DNA of 57,752 nucleotides from Clostridiales bacterium GWD2_32_19 (lineage in GTDB: Bacteria; Bacillota; Clostridia; Lachnospirales; UBA12420). The notes under the pieces were generated by a model. That model saw nothing but the letters and a program-made list of their open reading frames with translations, did no database searches and was not told where the DNA came from. This document shows, piece by piece, positions 32,843 through 41,135 of this stretch (position 1 is its first letter; every line of letters begins with the position of its first letter). The translations under genes were made by a program, and so were the position numbers. The stretch lies in NCBI GenBank assembly GCA_001795385.1, contig MGOU01000033.1, positions 1-57,752 on the forward strand, written 5' to 3'.

Positions 32843-35338
32843 TTATTCAACCAACACATTTTCCATTTCTATATATTCATTTTTTTCTTTATATAAGTTA
32901 AAGTATTCTGCTATTACATCTCTACCCACCGAAACGGCATTACTTGATGCATACCCATACGGTATCATAACTACTACTGCAATTTGTGGTTTTTCGTACG
33001 GAGCAAAAGCAACTAGCCATGCATGGGCAGGCTTAGTACCTTCTTGAGCAGTACCAGTCTTTGCCGCTACTTTCATAGGAAAATCAGCGAAAAACTTTCT
33101 TGTTGTACCTTGTTTGCCACTTGTAACTGCTAGCATGCCTTCTTTTACAATTTTTATATTATTAGGATCAATATCTAACTTTGCTTCTAACACTGGAGAT
33201 TTACTCATAATTTCTTCACCAGTTCTAGTCTGTGCGCTTTTTACTATATATGTTTTATATTTGTTTCCACCATTTGCGAGTGTAGACATATATTTTGCTA
33301 TGTGTATGGGTGCGAAGTTACTCCATCCTTGTCCTATTGCACTTCTTATCGTATCTCCGTCATACCAATTAGTCTGACTTTTTGTCGCCTTTTTATTGTA
33401 TCTTAAAATAGATTTTTCTTTATTTTCAGGACTCGATAGTTGTGGAAGGGACTCAAGTTCTTCAAGTTCTATTCCTGTCTTCTCGTTTAAACCAAACATT
33501 GAGGCATATTTGTTTAGTGTATTTATCCCTTTTACTGCTACTCTTGAAGTACCACTTCCTGTAAATCCTAGTCTATAAGATAATTCATAATAAAAATAGT
33601 TGCATGATACTTCTAGTGATTTCCTTATGTCTACTTTTGCATGAGTTATTGCCCCAACTGACTCTGTAAATGACCAACACTTTGCATATGGTTTCCCTGC
33701 TTTTGTATACTCTCCTTCATCAATAATATAATCGTTTAGCCCTATTGCATTTTCCTCTAACCCAGCAATCGCCGTTATCATTTTAAAAATAGACCCTGGG
33801 GCTTTTCTTTGAGAAAGCGCTCTATTTATAAGTGGTGTAGTTGTGTCACTTAAAAGTTTTTTATAATATTCATAATCAAAATGATTTGCTAATTTATTAT
33901 TATCATAACTCGGATAATTTACAAGTGATAATATTTCACCTGTGTTTACATCTTGAACTATTACTGCACCTGTAGATGGATTGAAGGCTAAATCTTGCGG
34001 TGTTATTTCGCCTTTTCCCATTCTATCTACTATAAATCCTAAATACGAAATGTTACCTGCTTTTATGTTGTTTATTTCGGCATCAGTAGCATTTATCTTT
34101 CCTTGTTCTATCAGTAACATTATTATATCTAAATAATATAACTTCTTTTCATTATATAATTCATATAAAATCTCTGTGTTATCCAGTCCTTTCGTATTTT
34201 CATACTCTTTGACTCTACTTGCTATTTTCTTTTGATAATCTTTCTTCTCACTTAAAACTTTATTAACATCAATGACATTGTTTTTCACTAATGCTGTAAA
34301 TATCTGTTCAACCGAAATTTGTTCAGATGGCTTTTTGCTAAAAATTCTTGCTATAATTATATCTGTCATTTTCTTTTTTAATATTTCTTCAGCCTTCATT
34401 TGAAGCCTAACATCTATTGTTAAAAAAACATCATTACCTGCTTTTGATTCAGTCATGTTTGTTGTTTCGAGTACTCTTCCAAAATTGTCTACCTCAACAT
34501 ATTTCTCCCCATCTATACCTCTTAACTCTGATTCCATTTCTTTTTCTATACCAAGTTTTCCTAATATATTAGACTCAGTATATCCCTTATCTTTTAGCAA
34601 TGTAAGTTCTTCATTATTTATATTCCCTACATATCCAACAATATGAGCAAATGTCTCTCCATTGGGATAATATCTAATTGGTTCTGCTTGTACATACACA
34701 CCAGGATACTTTACATTGTTTTCTTCTATTATTGTGATTACTTTTTTAGATACATCTGTCGCTATGTCTATTGGATTGTATTTTCTATATCTCATTTTAT
34801 TTATTTCAGTTCTAAGACCTACTAGTAGTCTAATATCTCGGTCCATGTATCCTTCTGTCTTTATATCAAATTTCTTTATATATTCAGCAATTACTTCGTC
34901 AGAGGTCAGATTTTCACTTAATCCATTGTCCTTTTTCCACTTTTTTTCTTTGTCCTCTGATGTGTATAAAAATTTATATGGTTTTTCTATTGTTATTGGC
35001 ATAGTATCATCTATTGCATGCTCGTTTTCTTCTAAAACTCTTATCAGACTTAGAAGTTCTTCATTAATTTTCTTTGATATATTACTGCTATCAAACTTAA
35101 CATTATAAACTATCCTATTATCTGCTATAGGTACACCGTTCCTATCATATATAGAACCTCTGGCAGATTTTATTGGTATCTCTCTTGTAATACTAACTTC
35201 AAATTTTTTTGCATTTTCTTCACCTTTTACAATTTGTAATGTGAATAATCTTGCAGTTATAATTAAAAAACCTAAAAATACTACAAGTAAAAAGGTATAT
35301 ATCCTATTAGATAGTATTTTTTTTATATTCTGCTCCAT
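32843..35338 (-). CDS. mrdA: Penicillin-binding protein 2 (class B transpeptidase of the elongasome)
   Basis: 831 aa from the ATG at 35338, which follows GGAGTGG; an upstream in-frame ATG adds 14 residues without better support. One membrane helix (about 10-33), then the dimerisation domain (KSARGSIYDRNGVPIADNR). The transpeptidase has S516-I-F-K519, S578-C-N and K760-T-G, so the active site is intact. At about 830 aa it is longer than a typical 600-700 aa PBP2, owing to a charged insert of roughly 150 residues around 330-460. It cross-links side-wall peptidoglycan with MreBCD. Confidence 0.92.
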   Translation of the reverse strand: MEQNIKKILSNRIYTFLLVVFLGFLIITARLFTLQIVKGEENAKKFEVSITREIPIKSARGSIYDRNGVPIADNRIVYNVKFDSSNISKKINEELLSLIRVLEENEHAIDDTMPITIEKPYKFLYTSEDKEKKWKKDNGLSENLTSDEVIAEYIKKFDIKTEGYMDRDIRLLVGLRTEINKMRYRKYNPIDIATDVSKKVITIIEENNVKYPGVYVQAEPIRYYPNGETFAHIVGYVGNINNEELTLLKDKGYTESNILGKLGIEKEMESELRGIDGEKYVEVDNFGRVLETTNMTESKAGNDVFLTIDVRLQMKAEEILKKKMTDIIIARIFSKKPSEQISVEQIFTALVKNNVIDVNKVLSEKKDYQKKIASRVKEYENTKGLDNTEILYELYNEKKLYYLDIIMLLIEQGKINATDAEINNIKAGNISYLGFIVDRMGKGEITPQDLAFNPSTGAVIVQDVNTGEILSLVNYPSYDNNKLANHFDYEYYKKLLSDTTTPLINRALSQRKAPGSIFKMITAIAGLEENAIGLNDYIIDEGEYTKAGKPYAKCWSFTESVGAITHAKVDIRKSLEVSCNYFYYELSYRLGFTGSGTSRVAVKGINTLNKYASMFGLNEKTGIELEELESLPQLSSPENKEKSILRYNKKATKSQTNWYDGDTIRSAIGQGWSNFAPIHIAKYMSTLANGGNKYKTYIVKSAQTRTGEEIMSKSPVLEAKLDIDPNNIKIVKEGMLAVTSGKQGTTRKFFADFPMKVAAKTGTAQEGTKPAHAWLVAFAPYEKPQIAVVVMIPYGYASSNAVSVGRDVIAEYFNLYKEKNEYIEMENVLVE

Positions 35339-35365
35339 ATGCTTTCCACTCCGTTCGCGTATGTA

Positions 35366-35513
35366 AAGTACAAAGAACAAATAACAAAGTACAAGTTTTG
35401 TTCTTCGTTTTTCCCGCTCTATACTCTTCTCTTTGTCGTTTTTGCTTTTTGCTTTATTATCTATTATTTATTACCTACACTTTGTTCTTTGTACTTTGTT
35501 CTTTGTTCTTTGC
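35366..35513. repeat. 7-bp-period repeats between mreD and PBP2
   Basis: CAAAGAA/CAAATAA/CAAAGTA heptads at 35366-35395 and CTTTGTT/CTTTGTA heptads at 35480-35513 are inverted relative to each other and flank a T-rich stretch. The 175-bp gap is large for this operon. A similar 7-bp periodicity recurs at 57617-57752. Confidence 0.7.
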
Positions 35514-36005
35514 TTAGAATCCTCGATTCATTTGTCTTCTAATTAAAATCATTAATGCATTAATAATTAAAAATAATCCTAAGGTGTATATTGCTTCCGG
35601 TAATAAAATTCTCATACAATATTTTATAAATTCATATTCTTTAGGTAAATAGTGCGTACAGTATATTATTACATTATAAAAAATATCTGCTAGCATTACT
35701 GCAAGTGTAGATATAAATATGTTTTCATTATACATTTTTTTTGCGAGTGCACCTGAAATATAACCAATATACATGTAAATAAGAGCACTAAGCCCTAAGC
35801 TTATTCCTATAAGCAAGTCATTTAAAAGTCCCAAATATAGACCGTAATAAGCTCCCTTTTCCATGCCCATATTCAGTCCAATAAATACAACAACTATAGC
35901 GCTTATATTTGGCATAATGCCCATTATACTAAAATATCTTATATAAATTGTATTTATTATTGCAAATATAAATAACCCTATTATTATTTTTATTGTATTA
36001 TTCAA
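35514..36005 (-). CDS. mreD: Rod shape-determining protein MreD
   Basis: 163 aa, almost entirely hydrophobic with about five membrane helices (IIIGLFIFAIINTIYIRYF near the start, IYTLGLFLIINALMILI near the end) and GLYLGLLNDLLIGISLGLSA, the typical MreD central segment. It lies between mreC and the PBP2 gene. Identification relies on length, topology and position, as MreD is poorly conserved. Confidence 0.85.
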   Translation of the reverse strand: MNNTIKIIIGLFIFAIINTIYIRYFSIMGIMPNISAIVVVFIGLNMGMEKGAYYGLYLGLLNDLLIGISLGLSALIYMYIGYISGALAKKMYNENIFISTLAVMLADIFYNVIIYCTHYLPKEYEFIKYCMRILLPEAIYTLGLFLIINALMILIRRQMNRGF

Positions 36006-36064
36006 GAAATCAACTCCAAACTAGTTAACAGTATATTTTAAATCCCCATCCGCTATTATCCGTA

Positions 36065-36895
36065 TTATTCTTTATTCTTTATAAGCAACACATCATTTAT
36101 CCTTTTAAAATTAACATTTGGCTTAACATATACTTGTCTTACTAGATTTGATGAATCCGTTTGTATATTTGTCACTTTTCCCACCGGTATTCCTTCTGGA
36201 TAAATATCACTAATATTGGAAGTAACTATATCTTCACCTTCAATAATATCTGTATCAGTCGTTATGTAATCAAGCTTGCACACTTCCCCATTATCCTGCA
36301 AATTAGCACCTTTAAGTATGACCTGCTCTTTACTTCTTTGTAACATGCAACTAACTGCGATTTTTTCATCAGCAATAGTCATAACTTTTGAAGAAAGGTC
36401 ATTTACTTCTATTACCTTTCCTACAAGCCCATCATAATTTATTACTACCATATTTTCATTAACTCCATTATTCCTACCTTTATCTATAATAAAAATCTTA
36501 CTATAGCTACTTGAATCGACCCCGACAACTTCTGCTCCAGTTACGACAGAATAAAGATTCCTTTCTGACATTTCCATGAGATTTCTAAGTTCTTTGTTTT
36601 CTTCTTTAAATTCATTTAGTATAAAATTATCATATTTAAGTTTTTCATTTTCTTTTAATAATCTTTCATTATCAACTTCAAGTGTTCCTATCCTTACTAT
36701 ATAGTTAAATGAACCACCAATAAGACTATTTATGCCATTAAATAGTCCGTATACTGGTGTTGTTATATAAGAAGTAATGTTTGTTGCAAAATTTGCTTTT
36801 TCAGCCGTTATCACTATCGTTATTATTAATATAATTGTTACCCCTACTATATATTTTCCAGTATGACTCTTTTTATTTTTATACACCTTCATCAT
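36065..36895 (-). CDS. mreC: Rod shape-determining protein MreC
   Basis: 276 aa. One membrane helix (15-32), a coiled coil (about 75-110; NERLLKENEKLKYDNFILNE), then the beta-rich MreC domain (GVDSSSYSKIFIIDKGRNNG, VVINYDGLVGKVIEV, SNISDIYPEGIPVGKV). It links MreB filaments to PBP2 in the cell envelope. Two adjacent ATG codons follow AAAGG; either could be used. It lies 31 bp after mreB. Confidence 0.92.
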   Translation of the reverse strand: MMKVYKNKKSHTGKYIVGVTIILIITIVITAEKANFATNITSYITTPVYGLFNGINSLIGGSFNYIVRIGTLEVDNERLLKENEKLKYDNFILNEFKEENKELRNLMEMSERNLYSVVTGAEVVGVDSSSYSKIFIIDKGRNNGVNENMVVINYDGLVGKVIEVNDLSSKVMTIADEKIAVSCMLQRSKEQVILKGANLQDNGEVCKLDYITTDTDIIEGEDIVTSNISDIYPEGIPVGKVTNIQTDSSNLVRQVYVKPNVNFKRINDVLLIKNKE

Positions 36896-36926
36896 CCTTT
36901 GCGTTATGTCATGAAGTGCTGCCCCA

Positions 36927-37967
36927 CTATCTCCTAGGAGAAATAAGTACCGTCTTTAGATTTTCAATATGTTCGAGTGTCATTCCTGTACCCCTCGCAA
37001 CACATGTCAATGGATCATTTGCCACATACACTGGCATGTCAGTTTCTTTGCTTATAAGTTTATCTAAATTTCTAAGCAGAGCCCCTCCACCTGCAAGCGT
37101 AATTCCATTTACCATTACATCTGCTGATAGTTCTGGTGGTGTTTTTTCTAATGTTGCCTTTATACAGTCCACTATTGCATTCACAGAATCTTTTAACGCT
37201 CTACTTACTTCTGCTGACGATATCGTTATCGTTTTTGGAAGTCCAGTGATAAGATCTCTACCCTTTATCGTTTTAGTATAATTTTCATCATCAGATTCAA
37301 TGTATGCTGCCCCTATTTCTAACTTTATTTCCTCTGCTGTTCTATAACCAATCATTAGGTTGTGTTCTTTTTTAATATGATTTATTATGTTCTCGTCAAG
37401 AGCATCTCCAGCTATTCTAAGTGATTTACTTGTTACTATGCCACCTAACGATATAACTGCAACTTCACAAGTACCTCCACCTATATCAACAATCATACTA
37501 CCTATTGGAAGTGCTACTGGGAGTCCTGCCCCTATTGCTGCTGCCATTGGTTCTTCAATAAGATAAGTAGATCTTTCATTTCCACCTGCTTGTATTGTAG
37601 CTTCTATAACAGCTCTTTTTTCTACCTCAGTTACCCCATAAGGTATACATACTATTACTCTCGGCTTTGCCGTGAAAATATTTCTCTTATATGCTTTATT
37701 TATAAAATATTGTAGCATTGCTTGCGTCGTATCAAAATCAGCAATAACCCCATCTTTCATTGGTCTTATCGCAACTATATTACCTGGTGTTCTACCAATC
37801 ATGTTTTTAGCCTCAAGTCCTACTGCCTTTACCTCTTTTGTGTTTAAATCCATTGCTACAACTGACGGTTCGTTTATAACAATTCCTTTCCCGTCTAAAT
37901 ATACAAGTGTATTTGCTGTTCCCAAATCTATCCCAATATTCTTAGTGAAAAACATATATTTATCCAT
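36927..37967 (-). CDS. mreB: Actin-like rod-shape protein MreB
   Basis: 346 aa. Actin-fold nucleotide motifs: [12 protein letters not shown] (phosphate 1), [18 protein letters not shown] (phosphate 2) and the adenosine segment [11 protein letters not shown]. It polymerises beneath the membrane and directs cell elongation. The ATG at 37967 lies directly against AAAGG; the fifth codon is an ATG (37955) with 11-nt spacing, which may be the real start. A TTGAGA/TATAAT promoter precedes it. It is the first gene of mreB-mreC-mreD-PBP2-minC. Confidence 0.95.
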   Translation of the reverse strand: MDKYMFFTKNIGIDLGTANTLVYLDGKGIVINEPSVVAMDLNTKEVKAVGLEAKNMIGRTPGNIVAIRPMKDGVIADFDTTQAMLQYFINKAYKRNIFTAKPRVIVCIPYGVTEVEKRAVIEATIQAGGNERSTYLIEEPMAAAIGAGLPVALPIGSMIVDIGGGTCEVAVISLGGIVTSKSLRIAGDALDENIINHIKKEHNLMIGYRTAEEIKLEIGAAYIESDDENYTKTIKGRDLITGLPKTITISSAEVSRALKDSVNAIVDCIKATLEKTPPELSADVMVNGITLAGGGALLRNLDKLISKETDMPVYVANDPLTCVARGTGMTLEHIENLKTVLISPRR

Positions 37968-37998
37968 CCTTTCGCTGTGCAGATGAGCACCGAGATCT

Positions 37999-38028
37999 AT
38001 TATAACTTTACTTGACCCGTTATCTCAA
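37999..38028 (-). promoter_or_regulatory. Promoter of the mreBCD operon
   Basis: TTGAGA (38023-38028) and TATAAT (37999-38004) are 18 bp apart on the minus strand, about 32 bp upstream of the mreB start. Confidence 0.65.
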
Positions 38029-38166
38029 TTATTGCACTCAAGTCTTATCTTTATTATAAACTAACATCCTGTTTTTATCAATATAAAAATAAAAAATAAA
38101 AAATAAATTGGTTACAGTTCAGAGGTCATTGTCTTTCTTTTCTCCCTACAACAAAGGGAGAAGGGA

Positions 38167-38392
38167 CAAATACTAGAGCCGACGGGGTTGTAAACCCAAA
38201 GAGAATGAACCTCCCCGTAGCAAGCTGACGGGGTATCATGTTGTCATTGCGAGGAACGAAGCAATCTCTCTTTTGTCTTTTTAATAATGGGATTGCTTCG
38301 TTCCTCGCAATGACAAATTTAGCACGCAGCAGAGTTGCTGGAAATTGACCCTGAGAGATTACCCTGTGGCGAGTCGACAGGGTTGTAAACAC
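38167..38392. repeat. Dispersed hairpin repeat, copy C (variant core, extended flanks)
   Basis: The core TTGTCATTGCGAGGAACGAA pairs with TTCGTTCCTCGCAATGACAA (38241-38324). CCGACGGGG-type boxes followed by TTGTAAACCCA or TTGTAAACACC appear on both sides. The inner loop differs from copies A, B and D. The 500-bp gap between mreB and the lipoprotein gene holds this repeat, the mreB promoter, an A-rich AAAAAAT heptad run (about 38085-38105) and a long hairpin. The 99-aa frame across it is not a gene. Confidence 0.85.
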
Positions 38393-38394
38393 CA

Positions 38395-38464
38395 ATATAT
38401 AGTATACTAAATTTAAAGGAATCAAGCAAATGCTTAATTCCTTTAAATTTAGTATACTATATAT
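38395..38464. terminator. 33-bp near-perfect hairpin downstream of the lipoprotein gene
   Basis: Arms 38395-38427 and 38432-38464 pair with one mismatch around an AAAT loop, starting 3 bp after the lipoprotein stop codon. It is AT-rich without a separate T-tract, so it is either an unusual terminator or an mRNA-stabilising 3' hairpin. Confidence 0.6.
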
Positions 38465-38467
38465 TTA

Positions 38468-39016
38468 TTATTCAGTTTTAGCTTTATCTTCTGTTGTTTT
38501 TTCAGTTGTCTTTTCATTTGTTTCTTCTGTTGTATCTTCAGTAGTTCCAGATGTTTCATCTATTACATCTTTAAACTTTTCTCCTTTTGTATCTATTACT
38601 TCAAAAGTATCCATAGTTGTGCTTACCTTTAATATAATATAAGGATATGTCTTGCCTGTAGTAACTTTTGCATCAGCAGCAGGTTTTATTTCATCTATTT
38701 CTATAACAACCTTGTCATCTGACTCCAAAACAGATTTCACATCTACGCTATACCCATCTGTTGGTTTTTCTCCAAGTCCTATAAAAATATTCTTTTCCTC
38801 GCCATCAGACTTTATTACTCCATAGCCTTTCATCTTTTGTACATCTACTATTGATGATTTTAATTCTGTTGGAACAGTTTCAAGCTTTTCGAAAATAACT
38901 TGTGTAGTTTCTCCACCATCGTCCTGCCCTGTTTGATCCTCAGTAGCCTTAGTACACGCTACTGTTAAAAAAACTAAACCTGTTAAAATTCCTAAAAGTA
39001 ATATTTTTTTATTCAT
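38468..39016 (-). CDS. Lipoprotein with PrcB-like domain
   Basis: 182 aa. MNKKILLLGILTGLVFLTVAC is a lipoprotein signal with lipobox LTVAC. Residues 60-135 (GYGVIKSDGEEKNIFIGLGE, GYSVDVKSV, GKTYPYIILKV) fit the PrcB_C fold seen in secreted clostridial proteins. The C-terminal 35 residues are a Thr/Glu/Lys repeat (TTEDTTEETNEKTTEKTTED), probably a flexible linker. Function is unknown; it is anchored on the outer face of the membrane. Confidence 0.7.
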   Translation of the reverse strand: MNKKILLLGILTGLVFLTVACTKATEDQTGQDDGGETTQVIFEKLETVPTELKSSIVDVQKMKGYGVIKSDGEEKNIFIGLGEKPTDGYSVDVKSVLESDDKVVIEIDEIKPAADAKVTTGKTYPYIILKVSTTMDTFEVIDTKGEKFKDVIDETSGTTEDTTEETNEKTTEKTTEDKAKTE

Positions 39017-39096
39017 ATGCCCCTCCTAAAAATATGATATCTATGTATATAATTATCTCACATATCTTCAGGATTATACATTAATTTGCAGTATTA

Positions 39097-40809
39097 TTAT
39101 TTTTTATTTGTCCATCTTCTGCTATCTTCTCTTCTTGGTCCCCTACTTTCACTGCCACTTTTACTTCTGCTATCATAAGTACGGTTACCTCTTTTTTTGC
39201 CTTGATCTTTCCCATTTGACTTTTCAATATTTATCATAGCACCTTTTATTGTATTTCCTTGCATTATTTCAATTACTTGATCTGCATATTTTCCAGGTAC
39301 TTCAATAAATGTATAGTTTTCATGTATATCAATCGCTCCAATAAACTTTCCTTGTATTTTTGCTTTATCAGCTATTGCACCTACAACATCTTTTGGAGTA
39401 ATGCCTTTATTTCTTCCTATGTTTACAAACAGTCTTGCCATGTCTCTTGAATCTCTAGAGTCTCTTGCACCTGACATTTCATTAAAAGTCGATAGCGTTT
39501 CAATGTCTTTATTTGTTATCGGAAGTTCTAATTTCATAGATAATAATGCAGCAGCTATTTCAGTTGCAGCGTAATTATCTTCTATAAGACCTTCAATAAT
39601 TTTGATATATTTTTCTAAATTTTCAGTGTCTACTTTTTCTTTTAATTCAATTAAGAAAGCTTCAGTTTTCAAGTTTTCAACATCACCTGCAGTAGGGATT
39701 TTGTGACTTTCTATTTTCTTATTTGTATATTTCATAATACTTCTAAGTGAGTTAAACTCGCTTGATGTTACTAAAGAAAATGATTTCCCTTCTCTACCTG
39801 CACGACCCGTTCTACCTATTCTATGAACATAAAATTCTTCATGTGTAGGCATGTCAAAATTGAAAACCGCCTCAACTTCATCTATATCAAGTCCCCGTGC
39901 TGCAACATCCGTAGCAACTAGTATTTCAATCGTACCTCTCTTAAACTTCTTTAATATATTGCTTCTTAATTCTTGTTTCATATCTCCATGAATTTTATCA
40001 GCCATATATCCTCTTGATTGAATTTGCTCAGTAACATCATCAACTTTTCTTTTTGTATTACAGAAAACCATAGAAAGTTTAGGATTGTACATGTCTATAA
40101 GTCTAGTAAGTACTTCTACTTTATCTCTTTCCTTTACTTCTACATATCTTTGTTCTGTATTTGGCGCTGTAAGTTCCTTATGTTCTATTCTAACGATTTG
40201 TGGATTTTTTTGATATTTGTGTATTATATCCATTATCATCTTTGGCATAGTAGCAGAGAAAAGCATAGTTTGTCTTTCAGGTTTTGCACCCTTTAATATT
40301 TCTTCTATATCTTCTCTAAATCCCATTTTCAACATTTCATCTGCTTCATCAAGTACAAACATAGACAGATTATCAAATTTAAGTGTTTTTCTTCTTAAAT
40401 GATCCATTATTCTTCCTGGAGTACCTATAACTATTTGTACACCTTTTTTTAACCCCTTAATTTGTCTATCTATTGGTTGCCCACCAAATATAGGTAAAAC
40501 ATTCACACCCTCTTTGTATTTTGCAATTCTAATTATTTCTTCTGCAACTTGTACTGCTAACTCTCTAGTAGGGCATAACACTAATGCTTGTGTTTTGTCC
40601 AATTTTACATCTATCTTTTCTATAATAGGTATACCAAATGCTGCTGTCTTTCCAGTTCCTGTTTGTGCTTGTCCTACAACATCTTTACCTTCCATTCCTA
40701 ACGGTATTGCAAGAGATTGTATTGGAGTCATTGCTTCAAACCCCATCTCCTTTATTGCTCTCATTATTTCTTCCGAACATCCTAATTCTTCAATTCTTTT
40801 TGATTCCAT
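39097..40809 (-). CDS. DEAD-box RNA helicase (DeaD/CshA type with DbpA-like RNA-binding domain)
   Basis: 570 aa. Motifs: AQTGTGKT (48-55), PTRELA, VLDEADEM, SAT, and HRIGRTGRAGREG. After the helicase core comes a dimerisation-like segment, then a DbpA-type RNA-binding domain (about 455-535; MARLFVNIGRNKGITPKDVV) and a basic Arg/Ser/Gly tail (KKRGNRTYDSRSKSGSESRG). Such helicases unwind rRNA or mRNA structure, often at low temperature. TGAGGAGA precedes the ATG. A promoter about 260 nt upstream and a leader with a small upstream ORF suggest post-transcriptional control. Confidence 0.92.
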   Translation of the reverse strand: MESKRIEELGCSEEIMRAIKEMGFEAMTPIQSLAIPLGMEGKDVVGQAQTGTGKTAAFGIPIIEKIDVKLDKTQALVLCPTRELAVQVAEEIIRIAKYKEGVNVLPIFGGQPIDRQIKGLKKGVQIVIGTPGRIMDHLRRKTLKFDNLSMFVLDEADEMLKMGFREDIEEILKGAKPERQTMLFSATMPKMIMDIIHKYQKNPQIVRIEHKELTAPNTEQRYVEVKERDKVEVLTRLIDMYNPKLSMVFCNTKRKVDDVTEQIQSRGYMADKIHGDMKQELRSNILKKFKRGTIEILVATDVAARGLDIDEVEAVFNFDMPTHEEFYVHRIGRTGRAGREGKSFSLVTSSEFNSLRSIMKYTNKKIESHKIPTAGDVENLKTEAFLIELKEKVDTENLEKYIKIIEGLIEDNYAATEIAAALLSMKLELPITNKDIETLSTFNEMSGARDSRDSRDMARLFVNIGRNKGITPKDVVGAIADKAKIQGKFIGAIDIHENYTFIEVPGKYADQVIEIMQGNTIKGAMINIEKSNGKDQGKKRGNRTYDSRSKSGSESRGPRREDSRRWTNKK

Positions 40810-41076
40810 TTTTCTATCTCCTCAGATTCATTAAGTTTGATAATGAGTATATATCTCATATCGTTTTATTTTTCGCCACGATCGGAATATTAGCTAATTT
40901 ATTTTCTTAACAAATTTTGTTTCAGAAAACTAGCGTTGTTCATAGCATTATTACATAATACTGTGAACCTACCATAACCGGTATCATCCATGGGGCTTCT
41001 AAATAAAACCCCTAACTCCTCCAAAATCACACTATACTTGTGACCACTTTCTATCCGATTCACGCACGATTTTTTT
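40810..41076 (-). promoter_or_regulatory. Long structured 5' leader of the DEAD-box helicase
   Basis: About 260 nt separate the promoter from the helicase ATG. The leader contains GGAGGAG (41016-41022), then a hairpin with arms GGGGTTTT / GAAGCCCC (40992-41012), directly followed by an ATG that opens a 30-codon ORF. No known riboswitch class is recognised. Confidence 0.55.
40899..40991 (-). CDS. 30-codon leader ORF upstream of the DEAD-box helicase
   Basis: ATG at 40989-40991 to TAA at 40899-40901; the peptide begins MDDTGYGRFTVLCNN. Its ribosome site GGAGGAG is separated from the ATG by an 8-bp hairpin. If folded, this would bring the site to within a few bases of the start codon. It may be a leader peptide sensing translation. 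Conservation in relatives would decide. Confidence 0.4.
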   Translation of the reverse strand: MDDTGYGRFTVLCNNAMNNASFLKQNLLRK

Positions 41077-41105
41077 ATTATAACATTATTTTACAATTTT
41101 TGCAA
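41077..41105 (-). promoter_or_regulatory. Sigma-A promoter of the helicase leader
   Basis: TTGCAA (41100-41105), a 17-bp spacer and TATAAT (41077-41082) on the minus strand. Confidence 0.75.
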
Positions 41106-41135
41106 GTGAATATGGAAAAATAATTTTACTTATTA

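Noticed and set aside
38126-38425. 99-aa minus-strand ORF
   Set aside because: It is composed of the dispersed hairpin repeat and its flanks, with no ribosome site or family match.
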